Notes: a model not told the origin generated them from the sequence alone. A stretch of 9,271 nt of DNA from Eubacterium sp. (GCA_017543725.1 JAFYFO010000034.1:1-9271), one strand, 5' to 3'. Positions 1-6,647 are shown, counted from the first letter of the stretch. Numbers and translations are program-made.

Positions 1-13
1 CTCGATATGAAAT

Positions 14-103
14 AAATTAATCCCACATATGCCGAAGGCGTATTTCATTGCGAAGCAATTTCATATTCTGAAAGAATATTTCATTAATCCGAAGGATTAA
101 TTT
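14..103 (+). repeat. Array of four small hairpins with conserved GAA loops
   Basis: Four consecutive short palindromes share one architecture: a stem, a GAA loop, the complementary stem, then a TTC linker. The stems are ATATGCC/GGCGTAT (27-33/37-43), ATTGC/GCAAT (47-51/55-59), ATATTCT/AGAATAT (63-69/73-79) and ATTAATCC/GGATTAAT (83-90/94-101). Stem sequences differ, but loop, linker and the AT base of each stem are constant. A further arm, AAATTAATCC at 14-23, matches GGATTAATTT at 94-103. The last hairpin's right arm can therefore pair either locally or across the whole array. The array lies beyond the terminator-like hairpin that follows the leucine-rich-repeat gene. Its function is unknown; it resembles intergenic repeats of gut Clostridia that I recognise only by general form. 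The inverted repeats are seen directly; any role is inference. Confidence 0.8.
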
Positions 104-105
104 AA

Positions 106-138
106 TTGGGAGAACCTTCTTTACGAAGGCTCTCCCAA
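106..138. terminator. Strong hairpin terminator, possibly bidirectional
   Basis: TTGGGAGA (106-113) pairs with TCTCCCAA (131-138). Inside it, CCTTC (115-119) pairs with GAAGG (125-129) around a TTTAC loop, with one mismatch between the two stem parts. Read on the plus strand it is followed by a T-run at 147-153, so it may end a plus-strand gene lying to the left of this window. Read on the minus strand it lies 13 bases past the stop codon of the leucine-rich-repeat gene, but the bases after it (TTAAATTAAT) make only a weak T-tract. It may serve both directions, with the better T-run on the plus strand. Confidence 0.7.
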
Positions 139-151
139 GACGCTTATTTTT

Positions 152-1591
152 TTATTTCCTCTGCGCCGAATAATTAACGGGAACTTTTCTTGAGAAGAGT
201 CCGTTATTATATTCGGGAACCCAGTTTTCGCCGAGGTCGCAGTTTTCTTTGAAACTCTCTTCATCAGCGGCAACCGAAACTTCCGTTATACCCGAGAGGT
301 CGCCCGAATTTTCATCCTTGAAAACTGCTTCCCACATACAGTGGTGGCCGATTTTCTTAACTGATGACGGGAAATAGATATAATCAAGTCCTCTGAGGTG
401 ATAGAAGGCGTCTGAACCGATTGTTTCAACTCCTTCGGGAAGTGAGTTATAAACATTGCCGAGTTTCGGAATTGCTTCAAAAAACGTTTCCTCAACAGGC
501 GCTTCGGATTTATAAGAATAAATATGCTTTAATTCTTCATCCTTGAAAATTGCCTGGTCGCCGATTGTTTTAACTCCTTCGGGAATATAAAGGTCCGTTA
601 AATTAGAATAAGCAAATGAAAGTTGACCGATTTCCGTTACGGTTGAAGGAATGATATAAGTTCTTGTTTTGAGATTATATTCTTCAAAGAACTTTTCATC
701 ATATTTCTGAGTTGTTCCCCAAAGTTCCCACATCTCGTTATCGTTATCGTCTTTCAAATCGGAACGAAATGCCCAATAATATTCATTTTTCTTTGAATCG
801 CAGGGTTTGCCGTTTCCGGGGCATTTATAGTCCTCGGGGAAACCTGCGGGCGCTTTATCCGAAGTTTCCGTTCCCTTGAGAACAGCGCCTTCGCCTTCAT
901 ATTCTTTTCCGCAGACTTCGCACTGCCAGACAAGATGAGCATAGCCCTCTTTGAGGCGGCGTGTTCTGTCGTAATCAATGGGATAAAGAATAATCTTTGT
1001 TTTATCCTTGTTATAAAGAACACCGTCGATATCGCAGAAATACGGATTTTCATCATCAACATCAATGTACTGAAGATTCCAGCAGGAATAGATTGATTTT
1101 CCGTCTATTCTTTTAACATCTTTTCCGATATTGATTCTCTCAACCGAGTTATCGCAGTTGAAAGCGTAGTCGTGGAGTTCGGTTATCGGCTTAGAGGTGT
1201 CTTTATTGCCGTCTTTATCAACATAATAATCAACCGTTATATTTCTTACGCTGCCGGGGTTAACATATGAAACAAGTTCCCAGCCGCCGTTTTCGGTTTC
1301 GGCAAAAGTGTACTCGGTTGTTTTGAGCGCTCTGAAAGAGAAGAATATACTCAGAGATATTGCAAAAAGAAGAATCAAAACAACCGCGATTTTTGCTTTT
1401 TTCGCGTTAGCGTATGAATGATTGATTTTCGGAGCCTGAAGACCTTCTATCTGATAGGTCCAGATTTCGTCCTCGGGGATGTCAAGAGTATATTCGGGAG
1501 CCTGCTCCTCCATTTCCTTTGCTTCCTGAGCAAGAAAATCTTCTTCGTTTTCAGCAGCCTCGCTTACATTCTTTTTCTTTTTTCTGCTCAT
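152..1591 (-). CDS. Membrane-anchored BspA-type leucine-rich-repeat protein with a rubredoxin-like insert
   Basis: Function unknown; probably a surface-exposed binding protein. Residues 1-66 are a charged tail with a lysine cluster at the start. A hydrophobic segment at about 67-86 is preceded by lysines, so by the positive-inside rule the rest lies outside the membrane. LRR_5/BspA-type repeats (pattern V-x-x-IG-x-x-AF) occur at about 136-182 and 314-440. The motif IDGVLYNKDKTKI (188-200) is typical of BspA-like proteins, where it normally runs straight into a Y-x-IP-x-x-V-x-x-IG repeat. Here about 100 residues intervene, carrying C224, C227, C257 and C264 in a rubredoxin-like setting. The start is supported by GGAGG at 1599-1603. 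It overlaps the upstream transporter stop as ATGA, which implies translational coupling. I am sure of the architecture, not of the role. Confidence 0.85.
   Translation of the reverse strand: MSRKKKKNVSEAAENEEDFLAQEAKEMEEQAPEYTLDIPEDEIWTYQIEGLQAPKINHSYANAKKAKIAVVLILLFAISLSIFFSFRALKTTEYTFAETENGGWELVSYVNPGSVRNITVDYYVDKDGNKDTSKPITELHDYAFNCDNSVERINIGKDVKRIDGKSIYSCWNLQYIDVDDENPYFCDIDGVLYNKDKTKIILYPIDYDRTRRLKEGYAHLVWQCEVCGKEYEGEGAVLKGTETSDKAPAGFPEDYKCPGNGKPCDSKKNEYYWAFRSDLKDDNDNEMWELWGTTQKYDEKFFEEYNLKTRTYIIPSTVTEIGQLSFAYSNLTDLYIPEGVKTIGDQAIFKDEELKHIYSYKSEAPVEETFFEAIPKLGNVYNSLPEGVETIGSDAFYHLRGLDYIYFPSSVKKIGHHCMWEAVFKDENSGDLSGITEVSVAADEESFKENCDLGENWVPEYNNGLFSRKVPVNYSAQRK
767..934 (-). other. Rubredoxin-like four-cysteine domain inside the LRR protein
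   Basis: This stretch encodes residues 220-275. It starts W-Q-C-E-V-C-G-K-E-Y-E-G, the usual first metal knuckle of rubredoxins and rubrerythrin tails. It continues to F-P-E-D-Y-K-C-P, which parallels the second knuckle (typically LPDDWxCPxC), and ends in an aromatic stretch, EYYWAF. The second cysteine pair is C257-x6-C264 instead of the usual C-x2-C, so the second knuckle is expanded by four residues. If folded as in the family, it would bind one iron or zinc ion with four cysteines. Predicted topology puts it outside the membrane. The cysteines and spacing are seen; the fold is inferred by resemblance; which metal, if any, is unknown. Confidence 0.6.
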
Positions 1592-3378
1592 GACATCACC
1601 TCCGCTTCTTCCATAACAGCATCGGTTTCAGCAGGAATTTCCTCAGGCGTTCCCTCCTGAGCCTCCATCTGCTTTCTGGTTACTTCTTCACGGCGGCGCA
1701 GAACTTCCATAACCTTGTTTTGCTTATCGTCCGTGTAGTCCCAGAAGAAATACGGAATTGACATAAGAACATAGCCTATGATATCCATTATAATCGGAAT
1801 AACAATTATCTTGCTTCTTGATTCGTCAATAAAGAGAACATCGAAGTTTGAATTGAATCCGCCTCGAAGCATAAGAAGAGGAATAATAAGACCGACAAAG
1901 GTTGTTATAGGTCCTGTAAACCAGCCGAAAACTCCCGAGAAGTTTTCAAGACGCTCGCCTGAAAGATACATCTGATAGTCCGAAATACGGATATCCATAT
2001 CATGACCGACAGCGGTCGGAACGGTTTTACACATTTCCATAATAAAGAGCATAACAACCGAAATAATACCGCAGAGTTTCAGATTATGACCGAGGAAGGT
2101 ATAAGCCAAAACAATAATTGTGTAGCCTATCGCTCTTGTATATTGATGGAAAATCATAATCTGTTTATAACTGAATCTCTTTATGAAATACGGAGTAAAC
2201 AAATCGGGCGGTGTTCCTGCAAAGGAAACGAGCGCAACTATCAGACTATAGGCAAGTCCGCTCAGACGGAAGGTATAGAGATAGAGAATAGTTGTGAAGG
2301 CAAGCATACCGTTTCCGAGTGAATCGAGAAGTCCGACAATGGTTAAAGTCCATTTATACTTATTTCGCATAACGCCGAACATACCGTCCCAGATTTTGAT
2401 GTTGACCTTCGCTTCAAGCGGCGGCTGAGGAATACGCTCCTTGATTCTGCCTGCAAGAATAACCGTTAAGGTTGAGAAGGTGAAGAAAATGCTTGGAATA
2501 ATCCATTTGAAAACCGCAATATCAGCCCATTTATCCGTGGTCATACCAATGAATACGGGAACTAAAATTGCAAGAATTGAATGGAAAATATGCGAGAACT
2601 TAATAGGATAGGTTCTGACGAATATTCTTTCGCGAACATTGGGCGAAATATTCTGAGCGCACATTTCAAGGTTGTTACCAAAACCGTAAACGCAGTAAAT
2701 TGCAAACAGGAGGTTTGCCATCCAAACTCTGTCAACTTCATTCTGAATATTATAAAGCGGAAGCCATCCGATTAAGATAACCATAACATTCATCGGGATA
2801 TAATCGCAGTAAAGCGAATATTTATATCTTCCGAATTTTGGTATCAGTTTCTTTCTCCAGAAGATATTACGCGCGCCCTTCCATCCTGAGTTGAGAATGA
2901 AAGTTCCCAATATCTTGATGGACGAGGCGGCGGAAATTCCCCTGAAGGAATTCAGCGTTGAAACCAAAGCGTTGTTTGGATTGAGATAGGGCTCAAAATT
3001 GAAAAGAATCATAAAGAGACCCAAAAGTGCCGAACCAACATAAACGCCGTATAGTTTCCGCTCGGTTTTCTTCGGAAGGAATCCGAGGTTATCCGAAACA
3101 ATCCACCAAAGAATTGCCCAAAGATATCCGAGGGGCATATTGATAAGACCGATAACGGAATATGTTATGTACGGAAGTTTATAGTGGTACATCATAAGAT
3201 AGCATCCGGCGCCGAATCCTATATATTCAAGGATTTTTGAACCGGCGTAGTTGGAGCCTGAGCCTACCCAGATATCAAGGTATTCTCTGTATGGAACATA
3301 CTTGCCGGGGGCAGGCTTGTTCCAATGGGTTTTAATTTCGGTGAAGAGTTGCTTCACCTTATTGCCTTTTTCAGCCAT
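1588..3378 (-). CDS. MFS transporter, GPH (glycoside/cation symporter)-like
   Basis: A 596-residue polytopic membrane protein with roughly twelve hydrophobic segments between residues 70 and 546, and a long cytoplasmic-type loop near 310-340. The overall layout resembles the glycoside-pentoside-hexuronide:cation symporter branch of the major facilitator superfamily. Residues 467-482, with the core DYQMYLSGERLENF, resemble the conserved D-Y-x-x-x-x-T-G-x-R segment of that family. Others of the family are about 450-500 residues; this one has a longer N-terminus and an acidic C-terminal tail (about 564-596) that is probably cytoplasmic. The substrate cannot be read from the sequence. The start is supported by AGGAGT at 3385-3390, six bases upstream. 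Its stop overlaps the start of the LRR gene. I saw no convincing -35/-10 pair upstream, only AT-rich sequence. Confidence 0.85.
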   Translation of the reverse strand: MAEKGNKVKQLFTEIKTHWNKPAPGKYVPYREYLDIWVGSGSNYAGSKILEYIGFGAGCYLMMYHYKLPYITYSVIGLINMPLGYLWAILWWIVSDNLGFLPKKTERKLYGVYVGSALLGLFMILFNFEPYLNPNNALVSTLNSFRGISAASSIKILGTFILNSGWKGARNIFWRKKLIPKFGRYKYSLYCDYIPMNVMVILIGWLPLYNIQNEVDRVWMANLLFAIYCVYGFGNNLEMCAQNISPNVRERIFVRTYPIKFSHIFHSILAILVPVFIGMTTDKWADIAVFKWIIPSIFFTFSTLTVILAGRIKERIPQPPLEAKVNIKIWDGMFGVMRNKYKWTLTIVGLLDSLGNGMLAFTTILYLYTFRLSGLAYSLIVALVSFAGTPPDLFTPYFIKRFSYKQIMIFHQYTRAIGYTIIVLAYTFLGHNLKLCGIISVVMLFIMEMCKTVPTAVGHDMDIRISDYQMYLSGERLENFSGVFGWFTGPITTFVGLIIPLLMLRGGFNSNFDVLFIDESRSKIIVIPIIMDIIGYVLMSIPYFFWDYTDDKQNKVMEVLRRREEVTRKQMEAQEGTPEEIPAETDAVMEEAEVMS

Positions 3379-3533
3379 AAATTCACTCCTTTAGATTTAC
3401 TCGACAATATAATAACATATATTAATATAAAATGCACTAATTATTTTTAATTATTTAAATATTTTTGTTAAAAATATCGAATAATCCCCTGAAAAATGTG
3501 AATTCTGCACATATTTATTTAATGAAATAATAA

Positions 3534-3562
3534 TTGATATTTTTGAAAGTATATATTATAAT
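3534..3562 (+). promoter_or_regulatory. Sigma-A-type promoter of the flavin reductase gene
   Basis: TTGATA (3534-3539) and a perfect TATAAT (3557-3562) are separated by 17 bases. The predicted transcription start is near 3569, right beside the AAGGAG ribosome binding site (3571-3576), so the 5' leader should be very short. This position rules out translation starting at the in-frame TTG at 3534. Confidence 0.8.
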
Positions 3563-3584
3563 AGCAGAAAAAGGAGTTGACATT

Positions 3585-4202
3585 ATGAAAGTTGTTATCA
3601 TAAACGGTTCCCCGAGAAAAGAAGGAAACACGGCAATTGCAATCAACGAAATGATTAAGGTTTTCAAATCGGAAAACATTGAAACGGAAGTTTTTCAGAT
3701 TGGCAATAAAAATATAAGAGGCTGCATTGCCTGCGGCAGCTGCGCCCCAACGGGAAGATGCGTTTTCAACGATGTTGTTAATGAAATATCCGCTTCTTTC
3801 GAAGAGGCAGACGGTCTTATTATCGCAACGCCCGTTTACTATGCAAGCGCAAACGCAACCCTTATCGCCTGCCTTGACAGACTTTTTTACTCCTCGCATT
3901 TTGATAAAACAATGAAGGTTGGCGCAAGCGTTGTTTGCGCAAGAAGGGGCGGACTTTCCGCAACCTTCGACCAACTCAATAAATATTTCACAATAAGCCA
4001 GATGCCCGTTGTTTCAAGCAATTATTGGAACAGTATTCACGGCGGAGCGCCCGGTCAGGCAAGCGCAGACCCCGAGGGACTGCAAACTATGAGAGTTCTC
4101 GCCTCCAATATGGCGTTTCTGATGAAGAGCATTTCCCTTGGCAAAAAAGAATTCGGCTTGCCGAACAAAGAAGAAAAGGTTTTCACAAACTTTATAAGAT
4201 AA
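3585..4202 (+). CDS. NADPH-dependent FMN reductase / iron-sulfur flavoprotein-like protein
   Basis: A 205-residue flavodoxin-fold oxidoreductase. The N-terminus MKVVIINGSPRKEGNT gives the first beta strand and the phosphate-binding loop for FMN (GSPRKEGNT, 8-16). The motif TPVYYASANATL further on is the usual flavin-side loop of the NADPH-dependent FMN reductase family. A compact cysteine motif, C47-x2-C50-x2-C53-x5-C59, sits where iron-sulfur flavoproteins hold a [4Fe-4S] cluster. The protein is therefore either such an enzyme or a flavin reductase that keeps the motif. It is likely cytoplasmic, in electron transfer or redox detoxification; the substrate is unknown. I chose the ATG at 3585 because AAGGAG (3571-3576) lies eight bases upstream and the GSPR start is canonical. 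It is monocistronic, with its own promoter, and converges on folA. Confidence 0.85.
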   Translation: MKVVIINGSPRKEGNTAIAINEMIKVFKSENIETEVFQIGNKNIRGCIACGSCAPTGRCVFNDVVNEISASFEEADGLIIATPVYYASANATLIACLDRLFYSSHFDKTMKVGASVVCARRGGLSATFDQLNKYFTISQMPVVSSNYWNSIHGGAPGQASADPEGLQTMRVLASNMAFLMKSISLGKKEFGLPNKEEKVFTNFIR

Positions 4203-4212
4203 AAAGAAAAAT

Positions 4213-4249
4213 CGCAGCGGTTTATCATTATCAGCCGCTGCGTTTTTTT
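4213..4249. terminator. Bidirectional rho-independent terminator between convergent genes
   Basis: CGCAGCGG (4213-4220) pairs perfectly with CCGCTGCG (4235-4242), leaving a 14-base loop. On the plus strand seven T follow (4243-4249), ending the flavin reductase transcript. On the minus strand the hairpin is followed by ATTTTTCTTTTT (4212-4201), ending the thyA-folA transcript eight bases past the folA stop. Confidence 0.93.
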
Positions 4250-4250
4250 A

Positions 4251-4727
4251 TTATAATTTTGAATACTTAACAAACGAAAATTCCTTTTCATTATCGCAGA
4301 CAGTTCCGAGAACTTCGCGCGAATAATCGTTTTTGTCAAACTTCGGGAAATATGCGTTTGCATCAGGACACCCAGCATTTATCTCCGTTAAATAAATCGC
4401 CTTTGCATATGGCAGAAACGCTTTATAAACCGAAGCGCCGCCGATGATGAAGGCTTTATCGCCTTTTATATGCTCAATCGCCTCATCAATACTGCCGACA
4501 ACCTCAGCGCCCTCGGCAATATATTCACTGTTTGAGGAAATAACGATATTTTGCCTGTTCGGAAGGGCTTTGGGCAGCGATTCAAAGGTTTTTCTTCCCA
4601 TAATAACCGCCGAGCCCGTTGTTGTTTTTTTAAAAAACTGCATATCCTCTTTGAAACGCCAGATTAAATCGTTATTTTTGCCGAGTTCATAGTTTTTGCC
4701 GACTGCCGCAATCATTTCAATGCTCAT
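4251..4727 (-). CDS. folA: Dihydrofolate reductase
   Basis: Reduces dihydrofolate to tetrahydrofolate with NADPH in the cytoplasm. The 158-residue length is normal for the bacterial enzyme. Family signatures are in order: MIAAVGKNYELGKNNDLIW at 5-23; the substrate-binding acid D28 in W-R-F-K-E-D-M, aligning with E. coli D27; IMGRKTFESL-P-x-x-LPNR in the cofactor site; and the dinucleotide-binding IIGGASVYKAFLP. It lies nine bases downstream of thyA on the same strand. The thyA stop TAG merges into its ribosome binding site (TAGGAG, 4734-4739), so the two are one operon. FolA recycles the dihydrofolate that ThyA releases. I prefer the first Met over the Met at residue 5 because of this spacing. 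It looks like a housekeeping gene, not a mobile trimethoprim-resistance dfr. Confidence 0.95.
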   Translation of the reverse strand: MSIEMIAAVGKNYELGKNNDLIWRFKEDMQFFKKTTTGSAVIMGRKTFESLPKALPNRQNIVISSNSEYIAEGAEVVGSIDEAIEHIKGDKAFIIGGASVYKAFLPYAKAIYLTEINAGCPDANAYFPKFDKNDYSREVLGTVCDNEKEFSFVKYSKL

Positions 4728-4736
4728 ATTCTTCTC

Positions 4737-5639
4737 CTACTGCGCTATCGGGAAGAGGATTTTTCCCATATGTTCATAACCGATAAGTTTAACATCCTTT
4801 AAGTCTTTTGAATTATCAAATTTAAAGAAATCATCAACTTCGGGATTAAGCCAGAGTTTCGGCGCGGGCAAATCGCCTTTTTCATCAAAGCGCCTGATTT
4901 GCTCCTTTATTCCCTCAACCTGGTTAACATAAATATGCGCGTCTTTAATGCTCCAATCCATTGTTCCGGGCTGCAAGCCGCAAACTTTTGCAAGCATACA
5001 ATTAAGCGTTGCATACTGGGTTACATTAAAAGGCAATCCGAGCGGAACATCGCAGGAGCGCTGATGAACCCAGCAGTTGAGTTTTCCGTCTGTTACATCC
5101 CATTCACTCGACCAGACGCACGAGGGAAGAACCGCCGTTTTAAGATAGTCGTTCTGCCAGAGGGTCATAACCATTCTTCTGTCCTCGGGATGATTTTTAA
5201 GTTTATCAATCAATTCCTGAGTCATTCTGAACTTATTAACAATAAATCCGTATGCCGTTCCGATTGTGTGGGCATATTCTTTCGGGAACTGCTTATGAAT
5301 AACCTGTTTTTTGAGAGCGCCGCTCTCATCGGGAAGCATCTGGGTTGCTGTCCATATACCTTCTTCGTCTATTTCCCATTCATCCCAGATATGAACATTT
5401 CTTTCCTGAAGCCAGCGAACATCATTCGACTGCGCCTGATAAATCCAGAGCATTTCAAGAACTGCCTGGCGGATGAAAAGTTGTTTTGTTGTTAAAATCG
5501 GATATTCCTTTGATAAATCAAAACAAAAGTGATGGGAAGGAACTTTGATTGTGTTTATTCCCGTTCTGTTTTCAACCTCAACGCCTTCGCTGAGTATTCT
5601 CTTACATAAGCCAATGTAATCCTTATCCCACTGCGACAT
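4737..5639 (-). CDS. thyA: Thymidylate synthase (ThyA type)
   Basis: Methylates dUMP to dTMP using methylenetetrahydrofolate, yielding dihydrofolate. The protein has 300 residues and all the main landmarks: R25-T-G near the N-terminus (phosphate binding), the arginine pair R154-R155 from the partner subunit, the nucleophile C174 in L-P-S-C-V-W, QRSCDVPLGLPFN (193-205) with R194, D197 and N205, and D-A-H-I-Y (233-237) with H235 and Y237, which bind the dUMP sugar. The C-terminus LFPIAQ fits the closing tail of the family. The residue after the catalytic cysteine is valine, where most family members have histidine (PPCH). The start is supported by GGAGG (cctcc at 5646-5650). It is first gene of the thyA-folA operon, with its own promoter. 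Confidence 0.96.
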   Translation of the reverse strand: MSQWDKDYIGLCKRILSEGVEVENRTGINTIKVPSHHFCFDLSKEYPILTTKQLFIRQAVLEMLWIYQAQSNDVRWLQERNVHIWDEWEIDEEGIWTATQMLPDESGALKKQVIHKQFPKEYAHTIGTAYGFIVNKFRMTQELIDKLKNHPEDRRMVMTLWQNDYLKTAVLPSCVWSSEWDVTDGKLNCWVHQRSCDVPLGLPFNVTQYATLNCMLAKVCGLQPGTMDWSIKDAHIYVNQVEGIKEQIRRFDEKGDLPAPKLWLNPEVDDFFKFDNSKDLKDVKLIGYEHMGKILFPIAQ

Positions 5640-5669
5640 AACATTCCTCCGATAGTATTATTTTAAACC

Positions 5670-5698
5670 ATTATATCATATTAATCTTCATTGGGCAA
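5670..5698 (-). promoter_or_regulatory. Sigma-A-type promoter of the thyA-folA operon
   Basis: Read on the minus strand, TTGCCC (5698-5693) lies 17 bases upstream of a perfect TATAAT (5675-5670). The ribosome binding site and thyA start follow within about 35 bases. The -10 element is strong; the -35 element matches the consensus at four of six positions. Confidence 0.7.
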
Positions 5699-5719
5699 TA
5701 ATTCAGATATAATTATTAT

Positions 5720-5748
5720 GAGGTACAGAGAAATATTCCCCGTACCTC
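5720..5748 (-). terminator. Possible weak terminator after the 253-residue membrane protein gene
   Basis: GAGGTAC (5720-5726) pairs with GTACCTC (5742-5748) around a 15-base loop, four bases past the stop codon of the upstream minus-strand gene. The following minus-strand sequence (ATAATAATTATA) is AT-rich but has no real T-run, so the terminator is weak or partial. The hairpin also lies just upstream of the thyA promoter. Confidence 0.45.
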
Positions 5749-5752
5749 CCGG

Positions 5753-6514
5753 TTATTTATTGAATTCAAAGAAATTCATATTCCCGAAGCCCGTTGGAAG
5801 CGGTATTGTCAGCATATAAATAACAGCGAAAACCAAAGCGACAACAGCGATTGAAAGAACCGCTATCCGATTCGGCATATTCTTGAATGTTCCGACAATA
5901 CCGAGAAGAAACAGCACCAGCGAAAATATCACGGTAACAAGGTGATAAGAATCCCCCTTAGTGTTGTCCCTCTTTCCTTCCTCAAGCAGTTCATGCGATA
6001 AATCAACCTTTTCCTGCGCCGATTCAAAATAATTTTCGCTCATTCCCGGCATATTGAAGGGATTGTCTTCATTATTTTTCTCCATCCATTTAATACCTTC
6101 GGCAAGAGTTTCGCTGATATTCTGCTTTTTAAAATCTTCAATTTTCTTTTTGATAAGTTCAACCTTTGCCTTATCTCCCTCTGCCTTTGCAGTTTCAAGT
6201 TCATAGTTATAATCCCTGATAACATTCCAAGCCATATAATCGGAAAGATAGAGTTGCAAGCCCAGATTGTATTCGGCGCTGCCCTCCGCCGCCATGTTAT
6301 TGCTCTTTGTGAAGTTAATTGACTGAATTCCGCCGTGAAGAGTTCCTATCCATGTTGCCCACGCCGATAAAAGCGTTGCAATTCCGAGCAGAATTGCAAC
6401 AACCGTTTCAAGTTTTTTAGCGGTTATGAAAGTTTTTTTATTGATTGCACCCTCGGGTGTGCTATAATCTTTAACGGTTTTATTCTTTGTTGATTCGGAT
6501 TCTTTTCTTGCCAT
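5753..6514 (-). CDS. Unknown three-pass membrane protein with a charged helical loop
   Basis: I do not recognise a named family with confidence. The 253-residue product has a basic/polar N-terminus (1-36), a hydrophobic segment at about 37-58, a hydrophilic and largely helical stretch of about 130 residues rich in K and E (59-188), and two closely spaced hydrophobic segments at about 189-209 and 216-237. The loop has a strongly charged coiled-coil-like part at about 103-131. The layout of one membrane segment, a long helical loop beginning with an AWATW-type motif, then a paired hydrophobic hairpin recalls uncharacterised bacterial membrane proteins of similar size; this is a low-confidence resemblance. 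The start is supported by GGAG (ctcc at 6522-6525), seven bases upstream. The gene appears monocistronic. Its real existence is well supported by promoter, ribosome binding site and length. Confidence 0.8.
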   Translation of the reverse strand: MARKESESTKNKTVKDYSTPEGAINKKTFITAKKLETVVAILLGIATLLSAWATWIGTLHGGIQSINFTKSNNMAAEGSAEYNLGLQLYLSDYMAWNVIRDYNYELETAKAEGDKAKVELIKKKIEDFKKQNISETLAEGIKWMEKNNEDNPFNMPGMSENYFESAQEKVDLSHELLEEGKRDNTKGDSYHLVTVIFSLVLFLLGIVGTFKNMPNRIAVLSIAVVALVFAVIYMLTIPLPTGFGNMNFFEFNK

Positions 6515-6579
6515 ATCTTTGCTCCATATTTCGAGGTTCGGTGAAAATTATCTGTATTTTTAACCAATTGTTCAGTTTT

Positions 6580-6608
6580 ATTTTAGAAAATATAGTCCGC
6601 TTTGTCAA
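6580..6608 (-). promoter_or_regulatory. Sigma-A-type promoter of the 253-residue membrane protein gene
   Basis: Read on the minus strand, a perfect TTGACA (6608-6603) lies 17 bases from TAAAAT (6585-6580). The start codon is about 65 bases further on. It begins just 18 bases after terminator-like hairpin 6627-6646, so this gene is insulated from transcription coming from nifJ. Confidence 0.8.
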
Positions 6609-6611
6609 GAA

Positions 6612-6647
6612 GATAAAAACAAAAACTCCGACTCTTGCGAGCCGGAT
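6612..6647 (-). terminator. Terminator-like hairpin, sibling of the nifJ terminator
   Basis: Read on the minus strand, TCCGGCTC, loop GCAA and GAGTCGGA form an eight-pair stem with one G-T pair (6646-6627). It is followed by GTTTTTGTTTTT (6626-6615). The core CTCTTGCGAG (plus strand, 6632-6641) is identical to that of the nifJ terminator about 190 bases away. It stands between the hairpin array and the promoter of the 253-residue gene. Confidence 0.65.

Noticed and set aside
428..585. Direct DNA repeat AACTCCTTCGGGAA (428-441 and 572-585) as a mobile or regulatory repeat
   Set aside because: Both copies encode the same P-E-G-V piece of successive leucine-rich repeats, so protein repetition explains them.
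3391..3533. Promoter for the transporter gene in the AT-rich divergent region
   Set aside because: Several TATTAT-like sequences occur on the minus strand, but none has a recognisable -35 element at the right distance, so I could not support one.
3534..3584. Upstream TTG start adding 17 residues to the flavin reductase
   Set aside because: This stretch holds the -35/-10 promoter and the ribosome binding site. The ATG at 3585 begins the canonical flavin-binding N-terminus.
4251..4727. Acquired trimethoprim-resistance dfr gene
   Set aside because: It is operonic with thyA, has standard housekeeping length and motifs, and there is no integron or insertion sequence nearby.
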